Assembly (NCBI GenBank): GCA_009929775.1
Contig: RZZS01000005.1
Span: 1-64,000 of the forward strand
DNA length: 64,000 nt
Direction: 5' to 3'
Source: Alphaproteobacteria bacterium
GTDB taxonomy: Bacteria; Pseudomonadota; Alphaproteobacteria; Micavibrionales; Micavibrionaceae
Below are positions 1-9,979 of this stretch, one piece after another. The notes under the pieces were generated by a model. It was not told the origin of the DNA. It did no database searches and worked only from the letters and a program-made list of their open reading frames with translations. Position numbers and translations under genes: made by a program. Position 1 is the first letter of the stretch. Every line of letters starts with the position of its first letter.

Positions 1-415
1 CCGCGCAAATATTCGAGTGCTTCCGCACACTACTATCCACCCAAATCCCCAGGAAATCGTTGATATGCGGTGCTTTGTGAAAGGGAGTCGGGTACTGTGT
101 TGCGATGCACTGAGGGACTTTTATGTCCAAACCGCTTGCCCGTTTCTCGAACGCCTTTACGGTTTTGTCTGTCCACCCCTGAATGTGAGAGTCCACAACT
201 CGTCTCGCCTGGCTTTTCGCCTCCTCGGTATCACCGTAGACTCCACGATCGATGGCCTTGGCCGTATGAAAAAGCACGAGGGCGACTTCCTTCGCGTTCC
301 ACGAGTAGCGGTGGAATTCCTTGAAGGCGGAATCGAGCGCATCTGAATTACGTTGCTCACCGAGCCTTTCGTCAAAAAGAAAAAAGCTGGTAATCAGGTC
401 CGTTTGTCGTGACAT
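1..415 (-). CDS. Hypothetical protein, 3' part cut by window edge (MSRQTDLITSFFLFDERLGEQRNSDALDSAFKEFHRYSW...)
   Basis: Open minus-strand frame from ATG at 415 to the window edge; GGAGG Shine-Dalgarno just upstream; absent from ORF track because it has no stop in the window. Confidence 0.6.
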   Translation of the reverse strand, partial: MSRQTDLITSFFLFDERLGEQRNSDALDSAFKEFHRYSWNAKEVALVLFHTAKAIDRGVYGDTEEAKSQARRVVDSHIQGWTDKTVKAFEKRASGLDIKVPQCIATQYPTPFHKAPHINDFLGIWVDSSVRKHSNICA

Positions 416-530
416 GTTCGCCTCCCCGAAAGGAGGATGTTTTACATATTTATCAACATCACGTCAAGACTTGTAAACGCAAGGAAAGGGAATTCTCTGC
501 GTCCCTGAGCCACAGATACCAAATGGCCCG

Positions 531-2771
531 CTAGTCGAACCTGTTATTCTTCGGAAACCCATTTGGGGGCATACGCCCTGCCCCGGCTCGTTTGCCAAGC
601 CACGGGGTGATATCTTCGACGGTCGTCTCACCTGAACCGTATTTGAAGCCTAGGCCGGTTTCGCCCCTGAAGGTTTTGATATCCGAGAGACCTCCGTCCT
701 TGTACTTTTGCAGGATGACCCCCTTGCCGCGGGTCATTTCGGGCAGCTCGTCGAGCGGGAAGACCAGTAGTTTGCGGTTTTGACCGATGACGGCGACCGT
801 ATCGTCGGCCTCGGCCACGGGCTTGCACACCCGGGCTTCGACCCTGCCCGAGACGTTGAGGATCTGCTTGCCCTGCTTGGTCTGGGCGAGCACGTCGTCG
901 GCCTTGACCATGAAACCGCGCCCGTCGTCCGAAGCGACCAGCAACCGAATGCCGGGCACATAAACCTGCATCGTGGCGATATCGGCATCGTTGGGCAATT
1001 CGACCATCAGCCGCAGCGGCTCGCCAAAGCCCCGCCCCGAGGGGAGCCGGTCGCACCCGATTGTGTAGAACCGCCCGTTGGTGCCGAACACGATCAGCTT
1101 GTCGGTCGTCTGCGCCTCGATGACGAACCGGCCGTTATCGCCTTCCTTGTATTTGATGTCGTTCGGCGCAAAGCCGTGCCCTTTGAGAGCCTTGATCCAT
1201 CCCTTGTCGGAACAGACGATGGTGACCGGCTCTTTTTCGATCATCGCTTCCTCGAGCGTATCGATATCGACAAGGGAGGGCGCGTTGCCGATGTCGGTGC
1301 GGCGTCGGCCGAGTTCAGTTTCGGGGCCGAACATCTCTTTCAGCTTGCCGACCTCCTTGCGGATCGCCTTCCATTGCAGCGCCTCGGACCCGATCAGTTT
1401 TTGCAGGCCGTCGCGCTCCTTCGAGAGCTTGTCATGCTCGGCGCGCAGCTCCATCTCCTCAAGCTTGCGCAGATTGCGCAGGCGCATGTTCAGCACGGCC
1501 TCGGCCTGCACGTCGGTCAAGCCGAACGTTTCCATGAGTTGCGTTTTCGGGTCATCTTCCTCGCGGACGATCCGGATGACCTCGTCGATATTGAGGTAGA
1601 CGACGAGATAGCCTTCAAGAACCTCGAGGCGGTGCAGCACCTTTTGCAGGCGGTGGTGCGAGCGGCGCACGAGCACTTCCTGGCGGTGGTCGAGCCAGCA
1701 GCGCAGCACCTCTTTGATATCCATGACCCGCGGCACGAGACCGTTATCGAGCACGTTCATGTTCAGCCCGAAGCGCGTCTCGAGATCGGTGTTGCGGTAA
1801 AGCGCCTCCATGAGCAGTTCCGGCTCGACATTGCGGCTCTTCGGCACGATGACAAGGCGCACGTCCTCGGCGCTCTCGTCGCGCACGTCGTCGAGCATCG
1901 GCAGCTTGCGCGCATGGATCAGTTCGGCGATCTTCTCGACCAGCCTGGCCTTCTGCACCTGATAGGGGATTTCAGTGACGACGATCTGGTACTGCCCCTG
2001 TTTGAGGTCTTCCCGCTCCCAGCGCGCGCGCATGCGGAACGACCCCTTCCCCGTCCGGTAAGCCTCGCGGATCGCCGCCTTGCTCTCGACCAGCACCCCG
2101 CCGGTCGGAAAGTCCGGTCCCTTGACGATTTCGACAATCTCGTCAACGGTCGGATCGCGGTCGAGCATCAACTCCATCGCCTCGCACAGCTCGGCAACAT
2201 TGTGCGGCGGGATGTTGGTCGCCATCCCCACAGCAATCCCCGACGAACCGTTCGCCAGCAAATTCGGGAATCCGCCGGGCAGCACCACCGGCTCGCTTTC
2301 CGAACCGTCATAGGTCGCGCGGAAATCGACCGCGTCCTCGTCAATCCCCTCAAGCAGCAGCAGCGCCACGTCGGTCAGCCGCGCTTCCGTGTACCGCATG
2401 GCGGCCGCGTTGTCGCCGTCGATATTGCCGAAATTCCCCTGCCCGTCCACGAGCGGATAGCGCACCGCAAAGTCCTGCGCAAGACGCACCATGGCGTCAT
2501 AAACGGCCGTATCGCCGTGCGGGTGATATTTACCGATGACGTCACCGACCACGCGCGCGCTTTTCTTGGGCGGGGTCTGCGGACCCAGGCGCAACTGGTA
2601 CATCGCATAGAGCAACCGGCGGTGCACGGGCTTCATGCCATCGCGCACATCCGGCAGCGAGCGGGACATGATCGTCGAGAGCGCATAACTCAGGTAACGA
2701 TCGGACAGGATTTCGCCAAGCGGCTGGTCGATGACTCGCGCAGGCAGTTCAGGGACGTTTGACTGTGTCAT
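531..2771 (-). CDS. parC: DNA topoisomerase IV subunit A
   Basis: GyrA/ParC signature [22 protein letters not shown]...[21 protein letters not shown]; 746 aa. Confidence 0.95.
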   Translation of the reverse strand: MTQSNVPELPARVIDQPLGEILSDRYLSYALSTIMSRSLPDVRDGMKPVHRRLLYAMYQLRLGPQTPPKKSARVVGDVIGKYHPHGDTAVYDAMVRLAQDFAVRYPLVDGQGNFGNIDGDNAAAMRYTEARLTDVALLLLEGIDEDAVDFRATYDGSESEPVVLPGGFPNLLANGSSGIAVGMATNIPPHNVAELCEAMELMLDRDPTVDEIVEIVKGPDFPTGGVLVESKAAIREAYRTGKGSFRMRARWEREDLKQGQYQIVVTEIPYQVQKARLVEKIAELIHARKLPMLDDVRDESAEDVRLVIVPKSRNVEPELLMEALYRNTDLETRFGLNMNVLDNGLVPRVMDIKEVLRCWLDHRQEVLVRRSHHRLQKVLHRLEVLEGYLVVYLNIDEVIRIVREEDDPKTQLMETFGLTDVQAEAVLNMRLRNLRKLEEMELRAEHDKLSKERDGLQKLIGSEALQWKAIRKEVGKLKEMFGPETELGRRRTDIGNAPSLVDIDTLEEAMIEKEPVTIVCSDKGWIKALKGHGFAPNDIKYKEGDNGRFVIEAQTTDKLIVFGTNGRFYTIGCDRLPSGRGFGEPLRLMVELPNDADIATMQVYVPGIRLLVASDDGRGFMVKADDVLAQTKQGKQILNVSGRVEARVCKPVAEADDTVAVIGQNRKLLVFPLDELPEMTRGKGVILQKYKDGGLSDIKTFRGETGLGFKYGSGETTVEDITPWLGKRAGAGRMPPNGFPKNNRFD

Positions 2772-2828
2772 AATCCTGTTTTATTAAACGCCGCCGCGAA
2801 AGTCCATGGTGTAATTCCGTTGCGCAGG

Positions 2829-3602
2829 CTACATATCCAGGAACGGGCTGTCTCTAGAGGGAGATGAAACCGTCGGGGTAGGCACGGTGTTCCGCTCGGG
2901 CGCCATATCCCGAAGGACATCAACGGTTTGACTGATTTTGTACTGGTACGGATCCTCGTACCAGTCGACATCCGGGATATCCTCGGGCGGGTCGTCACCG
3001 AACATGACATCCTGAGAGTAGCGCTTTTCCGGCAGCGGATTGCTCGCACGATATTCCTCGATCTGCGCCAGCGCCTCCTCCTTCATGCGGTCGAGCACAT
3101 CTGCCATCGGACGCTGATACCCATCTGAGCCCATGAAAGCGCTCTCCTCAGCATCCCACGTCACCACAACATAGCCTTTCCTCTCGCCAACTCCGGCACC
3201 AATCGCGTTAATCGATATCCCGTTCCGACCGTTAGGGTCGGGATTGCCCTCTGCATCGAAAGTTCCATGTATAACCCCCGGAAACCCCTCTTTGGAAAGG
3301 GATTCCATGGTCGCCATGTAGTCGTCGACGGAATTCGCGAGGGAGAAAGCTGCCCCGGCCTCGCCGACCACCGGGACGCTTCCGGAAACCACGTTGAAGT
3401 TTTCTGCAAGCCCGACAATCTGGTTGGCGCGCCCGGCCGCCGTGTCCACCCGGTCGATTGCGTTTACCCGCGCCCCCGAATGAGCCTCGACAAGTCGTTG
3501 CGTCGTTGGCCCCTGGGAACCAAGGACGAGTTGACGAGGGCACCCCATTGGATTGAATGCGCAACGCAATGTCGTCCCCAGCGCATTTCTGATTCCACCC
3601 AT
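2829..3602 (-). CDS. Hypothetical protein
   Basis: 257-aa ORF between parC and recO on the same strand; no family recognised. Confidence 0.5.
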   Translation of the reverse strand: MGGIRNALGTTLRCAFNPMGCPRQLVLGSQGPTTQRLVEAHSGARVNAIDRVDTAAGRANQIVGLAENFNVVSGSVPVVGEAGAAFSLANSVDDYMATMESLSKEGFPGVIHGTFDAEGNPDPNGRNGISINAIGAGVGERKGYVVVTWDAEESAFMGSDGYQRPMADVLDRMKEEALAQIEEYRASNPLPEKRYSQDVMFGDDPPEDIPDVDWYEDPYQYKISQTVDVLRDMAPERNTVPTPTVSSPSRDSPFLDM

Positions 3603-3691
3603 TGCCCTCCACCGCGCTTGCGGAGTTGTTAATATGACAATATTGTAGCAGATAATGGTGAATTATTCCAAAACCGTGAAACGGGTGGCCT

Positions 3692-4426
3692 TCAGCTATC
3701 CGCGACATGCCTTGCAACCCGGTCCTGCAGCAATCGCCGCGCTTCGGGAACGCCCCTTGAATGATGCGCAAACGCCCGGTGCTCCAGAAAGTAACCCGTC
3801 ATTTGCAGCCCGGCCAGAACATCGTCCATTTCCCCTACCGCGCCATTCGGCTTTAGAAACGACGGCAACGGCAACAGCTTGTCCTTGTACGGCTCACCGG
3901 CCGTGTAACTTACTGCCCTCCCCGTCCTTGGGCTGACCCAGGCAAGCGCGGTCGCATCGCCCCCACCCGCACACCGACTGAAGTCGAGCGAAAACCCCAG
4001 TTCCCGCAGCAACGCGATTTCCCACATCACATAGGCCGGTCCCCAGACATCGGAGCCGAGCGTCTCGAGCAACGCCAGCATTCCGTGGAACAGTCCTGGA
4101 TGCCCTTCCCGTTCCGGCAGCGCAGCGTCACACAAGGCACAGGCCGAGAGCAGCGCGGACAGGCGCAGGCGGTCGTCCGTCGCAAATGACGCGTAACTAC
4201 GCTCCTGCTCGACCCTGCACGTGCCGAGACTGTCCGAAATCCGCGCCTGCCAAGAGACCGAAACCAGCGTACCTGGCTCCATTACGCCGCGATACTTTGA
4301 GGAATGCGCGCCGTGCAGGTATCCCGCATGCCGACCGTGCTGCTCGGTGAGCAGGCTTAGAACCCCGCCGCTTTCGCCGTGAGGACGCACCGATAGAATG
4401 ACGCCTTGATCTTCCCAGCTTTCCAT
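3692..4426 (-). CDS. recO: DNA repair protein RecO
   Basis: N-terminal WEDQGVILSVRPHGESGGVLSLLTEQHGRHAGYLHGAHSSK and RecO-like body. Confidence 0.9.
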   Translation of the reverse strand: MESWEDQGVILSVRPHGESGGVLSLLTEQHGRHAGYLHGAHSSKYRGVMEPGTLVSVSWQARISDSLGTCRVEQERSYASFATDDRLRLSALLSACALCDAALPEREGHPGLFHGMLALLETLGSDVWGPAYVMWEIALLRELGFSLDFSRCAGGGDATALAWVSPRTGRAVSYTAGEPYKDKLLPLPSFLKPNGAVGEMDDVLAGLQMTGYFLEHRAFAHHSRGVPEARRLLQDRVARHVADS

Positions 4427-4461
4427 GTCATGGAGTATAGCCTCAAGCAGGAGCGAAAATC

Positions 4462-5241
4462 ATGATGAAATCAGTCGGCATCGCGGGTCTCGGCGCAATC
4501 GGAAGCGCGGTCATGAACGCTCTTCTCGAAGGGATAGAAGGCTATACTCTTGTCGCCGTTTCTGAAACGGCTCCAAAGGGCAGCCTTCCGGTTCCCAATG
4601 TCGGTTTTATCGAACTCGCGGAGCGCTGCGACCTCATCATCGAATGCCTGCCGCCAGCGATCGTCCCGGAGTTGGCGCGTGAAGTTCTCTTCCGTGGCAA
4701 GGAACTGATTTTGATCACCAGCAGCGCCTTGCTGATGCATCCAGAGATCAAAGCCTGGGCCAACGAAAACAACGGGAGGATCGTTGTGCCATCGGGCGCC
4801 CTTGCCGCGCTCGACGCCGTCAAGGCGCTCTCGTTCCTCGGCATTCGCGAAGCGCGCATCCGCTCGACCAAGCCACCAAAAGGATTTACCGGCGCTCCGT
4901 ATGTGATGGAAAACGCCATTGATCTTGCCGGCATCACAGAAAAGACACGGTTGTTCGAAGGCAACGCGCTGGATGCCGCGCGCGGTTTTCCCGCCAACGT
5001 TAACGTCGCCGCGACCCTCTCGCTCGCCGGTATCGGGCCGGAAAAGACGCGCGTCGAGATTTGGGCGGACCCGGCAGCCAAAGGCAATTCCCACGAAATC
5101 GAGGTCTCCGGAGAATTCAGCACCATCACCGCGAAAGTCGCCAACATGCCCGACCCCGCCAACCCCAAAAGCTCCATGCTCGCCGCCCAAAGCATCGTCG
5201 CCACGCTGCACATGATGACCGACCGCATTGCAGTGATTTAA
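4462..5241 (+). CDS. L-aspartate dehydrogenase (NadX-like)
   Basis: GLGAIGSAV Rossmann motif; VPSGALAALDAVKA and STKPPKGFTGAPYV typical of aspartate dehydrogenase. Confidence 0.85.
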   Translation: MMKSVGIAGLGAIGSAVMNALLEGIEGYTLVAVSETAPKGSLPVPNVGFIELAERCDLIIECLPPAIVPELAREVLFRGKELILITSSALLMHPEIKAWANENNGRIVVPSGALAALDAVKALSFLGIREARIRSTKPPKGFTGAPYVMENAIDLAGITEKTRLFEGNALDAARGFPANVNVAATLSLAGIGPEKTRVEIWADPAAKGNSHEIEVSGEFSTITAKVANMPDPANPKSSMLAAQSIVATLHMMTDRIAVI

Positions 5242-5255
5242 AGGACAACGACACC

Positions 5256-5936
5256 ATGCTGCCAGCAACCCCCTTCTATATTATCCGCCATGGCCAGACC
5301 GAAGCGAATGCAAGCCAGATCATGGCGGGTCAACTGAATTCCCCGCTGACCGATCTCGGCCGGGCCCAGGCGGAAGCGGCGCGCGCCGCCGTGGAAGCGC
5401 TGCCCGTGCGGCCGCGCATCATCGTGCACAGCCACCTCGACCGGGCGCGTGATACCGCGTCAATCCTGAACAGGAGTCTGGGCTTGCCGATGATCTCCTC
5501 AAAAGAAATATCGGAGATTTTCGTCGGCGAATGGGAGGGAACGCCCTACGAGGTTTCGCTCGAGCCCTACCTGAAAGGCGAAGACCCGCCCGGCGGCGAA
5601 ACGCACGCGGAGTTTTGCGAACGCGTGCGGCGCGGCATCCGCGCCCATTGCGAGGAACATGACGGACCCGTCCTGTTCGTCGCGCATGGCGGCGTCATGC
5701 GCGCGATAGCCAGTCTGTACGGCATCTTCGCGGAAGGCTTTCGCAACTGCCACCTGCACGAGTTCGAGCCCGACGCCGCGAACGCCGCCTTTCCGTGGAA
5801 AGTCTGGCACCACGACTGTCCGGAGGACGGCAGCGCCCCGCAGCGCATCGTCTCCCCCCTCTTCCACCCGGAAGAAAACAGGCCGTTGTCGAACTATGGG
5901 TCCTGGCTGATTGCCAAAAAAACGTCAAGCGCCTGA
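5256..5936 (+). CDS. Histidine phosphatase family protein
   Basis: FYIIRHGQTEAN active-site motif and FVAHGGVMRA; start at ATG 5256 rather than track start 5061. Confidence 0.88.
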   Translation: MLPATPFYIIRHGQTEANASQIMAGQLNSPLTDLGRAQAEAARAAVEALPVRPRIIVHSHLDRARDTASILNRSLGLPMISSKEISEIFVGEWEGTPYEVSLEPYLKGEDPPGGETHAEFCERVRRGIRAHCEEHDGPVLFVAHGGVMRAIASLYGIFAEGFRNCHLHEFEPDAANAAFPWKVWHHDCPEDGSAPQRIVSPLFHPEENRPLSNYGSWLIAKKTSSA

Positions 5937-6709
5937 CGCGTCTCAAAGACGTCGTGCACGCGCAGGACGTCGACACCCTGCGTCACAGCCCAGGCCGCGA
6001 CCGCCAGAGATCCCGGCAAACGCTTGTCCACGCTGGCTTTCGGGCTGATTTCCCGGATAAACGACTTGCGGGACGCGCCAAGCAGAACAGGCACACACAA
6101 ATCATGAAATCGCCTTATGTTCCTGAGCAGTAGAAGATTGTGCTCAAGCGTTTTCCCAAAACCAATGCCGGGGTCTATGAAGATGTGCGATTTGTCGATC
6201 CCGCCCGCCACGCAAGCCACGATCCGTTCATGCAGAAACTGAAAGACGTCTTCGACAACGTTCTCATAGCGCGGATCCTGCTGCATGCTCTTCGGCTCGC
6301 CCTGCATATGCATCAGGCAAACCGGGACGCCGAATTGGGCCACAACCTCAATCGCCCCACTTTCCCGCAACGCATACACATCGTTGACGATGTTCGCCCC
6401 GGCTTTCAGGGCCGCGCGCATGGTTTGGGGGTTGCGAGAGTCGATGGATATCCATTTCCCGCTGTCTTTTACCCTCTCGATCACCGGGCACACCCGGTCG
6501 ATCTCTTCCTGCACGGAAACAGGCTCCGAGCCCGGCCGGGTGGACTCGCCGCCGATGTCGACAATGGCGGCGCCATCTTCCCATAATCTCTCTATATGGG
6601 CCAAAGCCGCATTTGCGTCGATATAACACCCACCATCCGAAAAGGAATCCGGTGTTACATTAACGATCCCCATAATGGCGGGCCGCGATCCGAAGATGCT
6701 AGAGAACAT
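5894..6709 (-). CDS. folP: Dihydropteroate synthase
   Basis: IMGIVNVTPDSFSDGG, DIGGESTRPG, DSRNPQTMRAALKAGANIVNDV; start set at MFSSIF. Confidence 0.95.
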   Translation of the reverse strand: MFSSIFGSRPAIMGIVNVTPDSFSDGGCYIDANAALAHIERLWEDGAAIVDIGGESTRPGSEPVSVQEEIDRVCPVIERVKDSGKWISIDSRNPQTMRAALKAGANIVNDVYALRESGAIEVVAQFGVPVCLMHMQGEPKSMQQDPRYENVVEDVFQFLHERIVACVAGGIDKSHIFIDPGIGFGKTLEHNLLLLRNIRRFHDLCVPVLLGASRKSFIREISPKASVDKRLPGSLAVAAWAVTQGVDVLRVHDVFETRQALDVFLAISQDP

Positions 6710-7205
6710 GGCTCTCCCCGACCAACGGCTTTGCCTCCTGCCCAGGCGCGAGCGCGGCAATAAGGTCTGGAACGCTCTTTCCAAGACGTGGATGAACCCA
6801 GTCGGGCGCAACTTCAAGCATGGGCATTAGAACAAACGCGCGCTCGTGCATGCGGGGATGCGGCAGGATCAGCTCCGGAGTGTCCTGGACAATGTCGTGG
6901 TAGGCAAGCACATCGATATCAAGGACCCGGGGCTCGTTTTGCGCCATACGCACGCGACCGAATTCATGCTCGATTCCGCAAACATCCGACAAAAGATCAG
7001 ATGGAGAGATATCCGTCTCTACCCTCAAAACTGCATTCCTGTACCATGGCTGGTCGGACGCTGGCACAGGTGCGGTAAGCCAGATGCGAGACGCTTTCCT
7101 GATACGGATGCCCACCGATTCCAGATGAAGTTTCGCCGCCTCCAGCGCACACTCGGGCACCCCGTATTTTCCGGTTAGATTCGCACCCAGCCCGAGAAGG
7201 ATCAT
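6699..7205 (-). CDS. folK: 2-amino-4-hydroxy-6-hydroxymethyldihydropteridine diphosphokinase
   Basis: LGLGANL start, EHEFGRVRM...PRVLDIDVLAY, LPHPRMHERAFVLMPM. Confidence 0.95.
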   Translation of the reverse strand: MILLGLGANLTGKYGVPECALEAAKLHLESVGIRIRKASRIWLTAPVPASDQPWYRNAVLRVETDISPSDLLSDVCGIEHEFGRVRMAQNEPRVLDIDVLAYHDIVQDTPELILPHPRMHERAFVLMPMLEVAPDWVHPRLGKSVPDLIAALAPGQEAKPLVGESHVL

Positions 7206-7287
7206 CCGCCTGCGTTCCGATTTTATGATCTCAAACCGTAGCTTTTAACAGGAACGTCTGCCTGTGTCACCAACGGGTTCCTCATCC

Positions 7288-7866
7288 TCACCACTGACGA
7301 ACGCGACCCGTGTCGATATGCAGGAAATTGCTCTTCGGATAGAAGCCGACACCGCCGGACTGCAGTTCGACGGCAACGCGGCGCAACTTCGACAGGCTGG
7401 TATCGGCAAGCCGCAAATCGACCGCCTTTCCTTCCATGTGCAGCGAGCGCTTGGCGACGCCCGTGCTTGCCTGACGCAGAATGGCGTTGGTTTTCGGACT
7501 GCGATACCCGGAAATGATTTCAAAGGGCTTGTGAGAGCCACTCTCGAAGTGCAGGACATACATAATGTCAACGAGGCGCGGGTCCATCATCTTGACCTCG
7601 TTGCGGCGGAAGTCCCGCAGCACGTGGTTGATGCGCTCAAAGGCTTCCGGAAGATACTTGTTCCCAACGCGGTATACGCCGGAAAAGCTTTCGCCCGTAT
7701 GAGCATTACGGAAGGCCACCTTGTAGGCGCCATACCCCTGCCCATAAGCGATGGCGGGACGCATGAAAGCCGGAACGGCCATCAGGCCCGCCGCAACCAT
7801 CAGCCCGGTTCCCAGAAAGCTGCGGCGCGAAAAATCTGTTTCTTCGACAGGTGTCGGAGTTGTCAT
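7288..7866 (-). CDS. DUF882 / YcbK-like peptidase M15 family protein, Tat-exported
   Basis: SRRSFLG twin-arginine motif; ISGYRSPKTNAILR, SLHMEGKAVDLRL. Confidence 0.88.
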   Translation of the reverse strand: MTTPTPVEETDFSRRSFLGTGLMVAAGLMAVPAFMRPAIAYGQGYGAYKVAFRNAHTGESFSGVYRVGNKYLPEAFERINHVLRDFRRNEVKMMDPRLVDIMYVLHFESGSHKPFEIISGYRSPKTNAILRQASTGVAKRSLHMEGKAVDLRLADTSLSKLRRVAVELQSGGVGFYPKSNFLHIDTGRVRQW

Positions 7867-7977
7867 CTGCTAATTCCCCATGTTGGTTTAGCTCTAGATG
7901 CGAACTATTTTCACGGCGGAAAGTGTTACCAGAACCGGCAACGATGTCAAAGCCAAAATACGACTTCGATAAAAAGT

Positions 7978-9720
7978 TTATGGAATCAAGCTGTTGGACG
8001 CAAGAGTTTTTACCTTGGAAGCCACCAGACGGGTCGCCGGCTCGGCGGGAATCTCAAATCCGCCCATGGCTTTCAGGACATCAATCAGATCCTTGTCCCT
8101 CTTGTAAATGTCAGCACCGAACACGACCTGCCCTTTGGTATCAAGCCACGTCGTCTGGTGAATAACATAAACGGGCATCCGCACCTCGGCATCGATTTCT
8201 GTCTTTTCGACGGTCCCGATGATTTCGTCCATCATCGAACGGCTCCAGTCGTGATTGTGCTTAAGCACGAAGTCAGCGATTTCCTTCGGTCGCTCCATAC
8301 GGATGCAACCCGAACTGTAGGTTCTCTCCGGTTTTTCGAAAAGCTCCGGATGATCGGTATCGTGAAGATACATGTTATAGCGGTTCGGCATGAGCACACG
8401 CACGCGCCCGAGCGGGTTGGTATCGCCCGGAATGCCCACCAGCCGCAGATCGTGCAATTCACGCAGAGAGAGGTTTTTCCAGTCAATCGAGTGCGGATCC
8501 AGCGTTACAGCCTCGTCGCCGTAGCCGCGAATGACCTCGATGCCCTTCTCGATCAGGTAACCCGGATCCTTTTGCACCTTCGGCCAGATATCATAGCGCT
8601 TGATGCCGGGAGGAACGGTCCAGTCAGGATTGAAACGGATGCCCGTGATCTCGGCCTTGAATTCCTTCGTGCGACGCCACGGCTTGCCAACGATGACTTT
8701 CATTTCGTGTTTGACGCGTCCGTTCTCGACAGCCCAAAGACGCTGCTGAGCAGTATTGACAAGAATATAGCGCTTCGGCAATTCACGATCGAGCCAGCGA
8801 AGCCGCTCCAGATTGGCGACGACCTGAAGAATTTTCTTTTCGGTCGACTGGTTCAAAAGATCGAGCGTTTTCGGACCAATGATCCCGTCTGGCTCAAGGT
8901 CGTTTTGGCGCTGAAACGTCATCACCGCCTGCGCCAGATCGTCGTCATAGACGGTGCCGCTCGCGGCCGGCAAGCCAAGTCTAACTCGCAGCTTCGGTAC
9001 ATCGGCACCACGCTCACCGGGAAAGAAGTATTGTTTACCCATATTGAGGGGCAACACGTGTTCGTAAGACCGCTCAGCCGCGCCAGCCAGCTTGACAAGT
9101 TCGCGGCGTAACGCGATATAAAGCTTGTCTTGCGGGGCAAAGGATTCAAGCGCGCCTGCAACATCTCCCGCGCCCGAAATCGTCGTGAGAATGTCGTGCG
9201 CTTGCGTCGGCTGCTCCCAGAATTCGGATCGCTGTTGTATGGCATCGGGATCAATGCGCATACCGCTCAGGTCGCGCGCATACCGCACGGCGGCATCTGT
9301 GAGGGTTAACTCCAGCGCCGCACGCTTTGATGCGTTCGCGCTCCCAAGCAGACGCTCGATCTTCGAAAGATTGTACTGAGCGGGGTTGAGTCCATGGGTC
9401 CAGGCTTCCTGAAGAAGACTGATGAGTTCAAGGCCGCGGCTATTGAGCCCGGATGATCCGGTCCAGAAGCTGTATCCCGAACGCCCCGCGTAAAAATCCT
9501 GCATCGCGCGAGCGTCGAGAAACCGTCGCCCGTCCAGTTGCCCAGCGTCCAGCGCCCGGGTGAATGAAGCCTCCATCCGCACGCCCCCGAAAGTGTCCGC
9601 CTGCAAAGCGGCCGGCGCTTGCTGCGCGAGAACAGGCATAGCGGAAAGCACCATTGCAAGCACAATGGCGGCAAACACGTAAAGGAAATCAGCGGTTTTT
9701 TTCAGGGTATCGGAAGACAT
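7978..9720 (-). CDS. L,D-transpeptidase, YcbB-like, with peptidoglycan-binding domain
   Basis: YkuD-type HDTDHPELF...TYSSGCIRMERP; peptidoglycan-binding DGIIGPKTLDLLN; signal-like N-terminus. Confidence 0.9.
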   Translation of the reverse strand: MSSDTLKKTADFLYVFAAIVLAMVLSAMPVLAQQAPAALQADTFGGVRMEASFTRALDAGQLDGRRFLDARAMQDFYAGRSGYSFWTGSSGLNSRGLELISLLQEAWTHGLNPAQYNLSKIERLLGSANASKRAALELTLTDAAVRYARDLSGMRIDPDAIQQRSEFWEQPTQAHDILTTISGAGDVAGALESFAPQDKLYIALRRELVKLAGAAERSYEHVLPLNMGKQYFFPGERGADVPKLRVRLGLPAASGTVYDDDLAQAVMTFQRQNDLEPDGIIGPKTLDLLNQSTEKKILQVVANLERLRWLDRELPKRYILVNTAQQRLWAVENGRVKHEMKVIVGKPWRRTKEFKAEITGIRFNPDWTVPPGIKRYDIWPKVQKDPGYLIEKGIEVIRGYGDEAVTLDPHSIDWKNLSLRELHDLRLVGIPGDTNPLGRVRVLMPNRYNMYLHDTDHPELFEKPERTYSSGCIRMERPKEIADFVLKHNHDWSRSMMDEIIGTVEKTEIDAEVRMPVYVIHQTTWLDTKGQVVFGADIYKRDKDLIDVLKAMGGFEIPAEPATRLVASKVKTLASNSLIP

Positions 9721-9979
9721 GGAAACCTCATACCCCCCAATCATTGCAGCAATTGCTTAATGAAGGCTTAGCGATGACTGCATTCAAGCAATTGGATTCT
9801 GGTTATCTTTTATATTATCACTTTACCTGGCCAACAGCCAGCCATCCGAACGGTTCACGCGCCATTCAATGCGAGCATATCTGCTATGCACTGGAACGCC
9901 ATGGATGCGGCAATCTCGCCCTTCCCAAGGCCCGCCGGAATCGCTAGTCTCGCAGATCACAATATGACAAAAGGTGGCA

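Noticed and set aside
780-2762. 660-aa plus-strand ORF opposite parC
   Set aside because: Antisense shadow ORF in GC-rich coding sequence; composition is His/Arg/Asp-rich nonsense and the minus strand is unambiguous parC
5061-5255. N-terminal extension of the histidine phosphatase ORF
   Set aside because: Overlaps the end of aspartate dehydrogenase; family homology begins at MLPATPFYIIRHG (5256)
7264-9111. 615-aa plus-strand ORF opposite DUF882 and L,D-transpeptidase genes
   Set aside because: Antisense to two well-supported genes and spans their intergenic gap; no family motifs
9774-9947. Possible small ORF MTAFKQLDSGYLLYYHFTW... upstream of treY
   Set aside because: No ribosome-binding site or recognisable motif; intergenic composition
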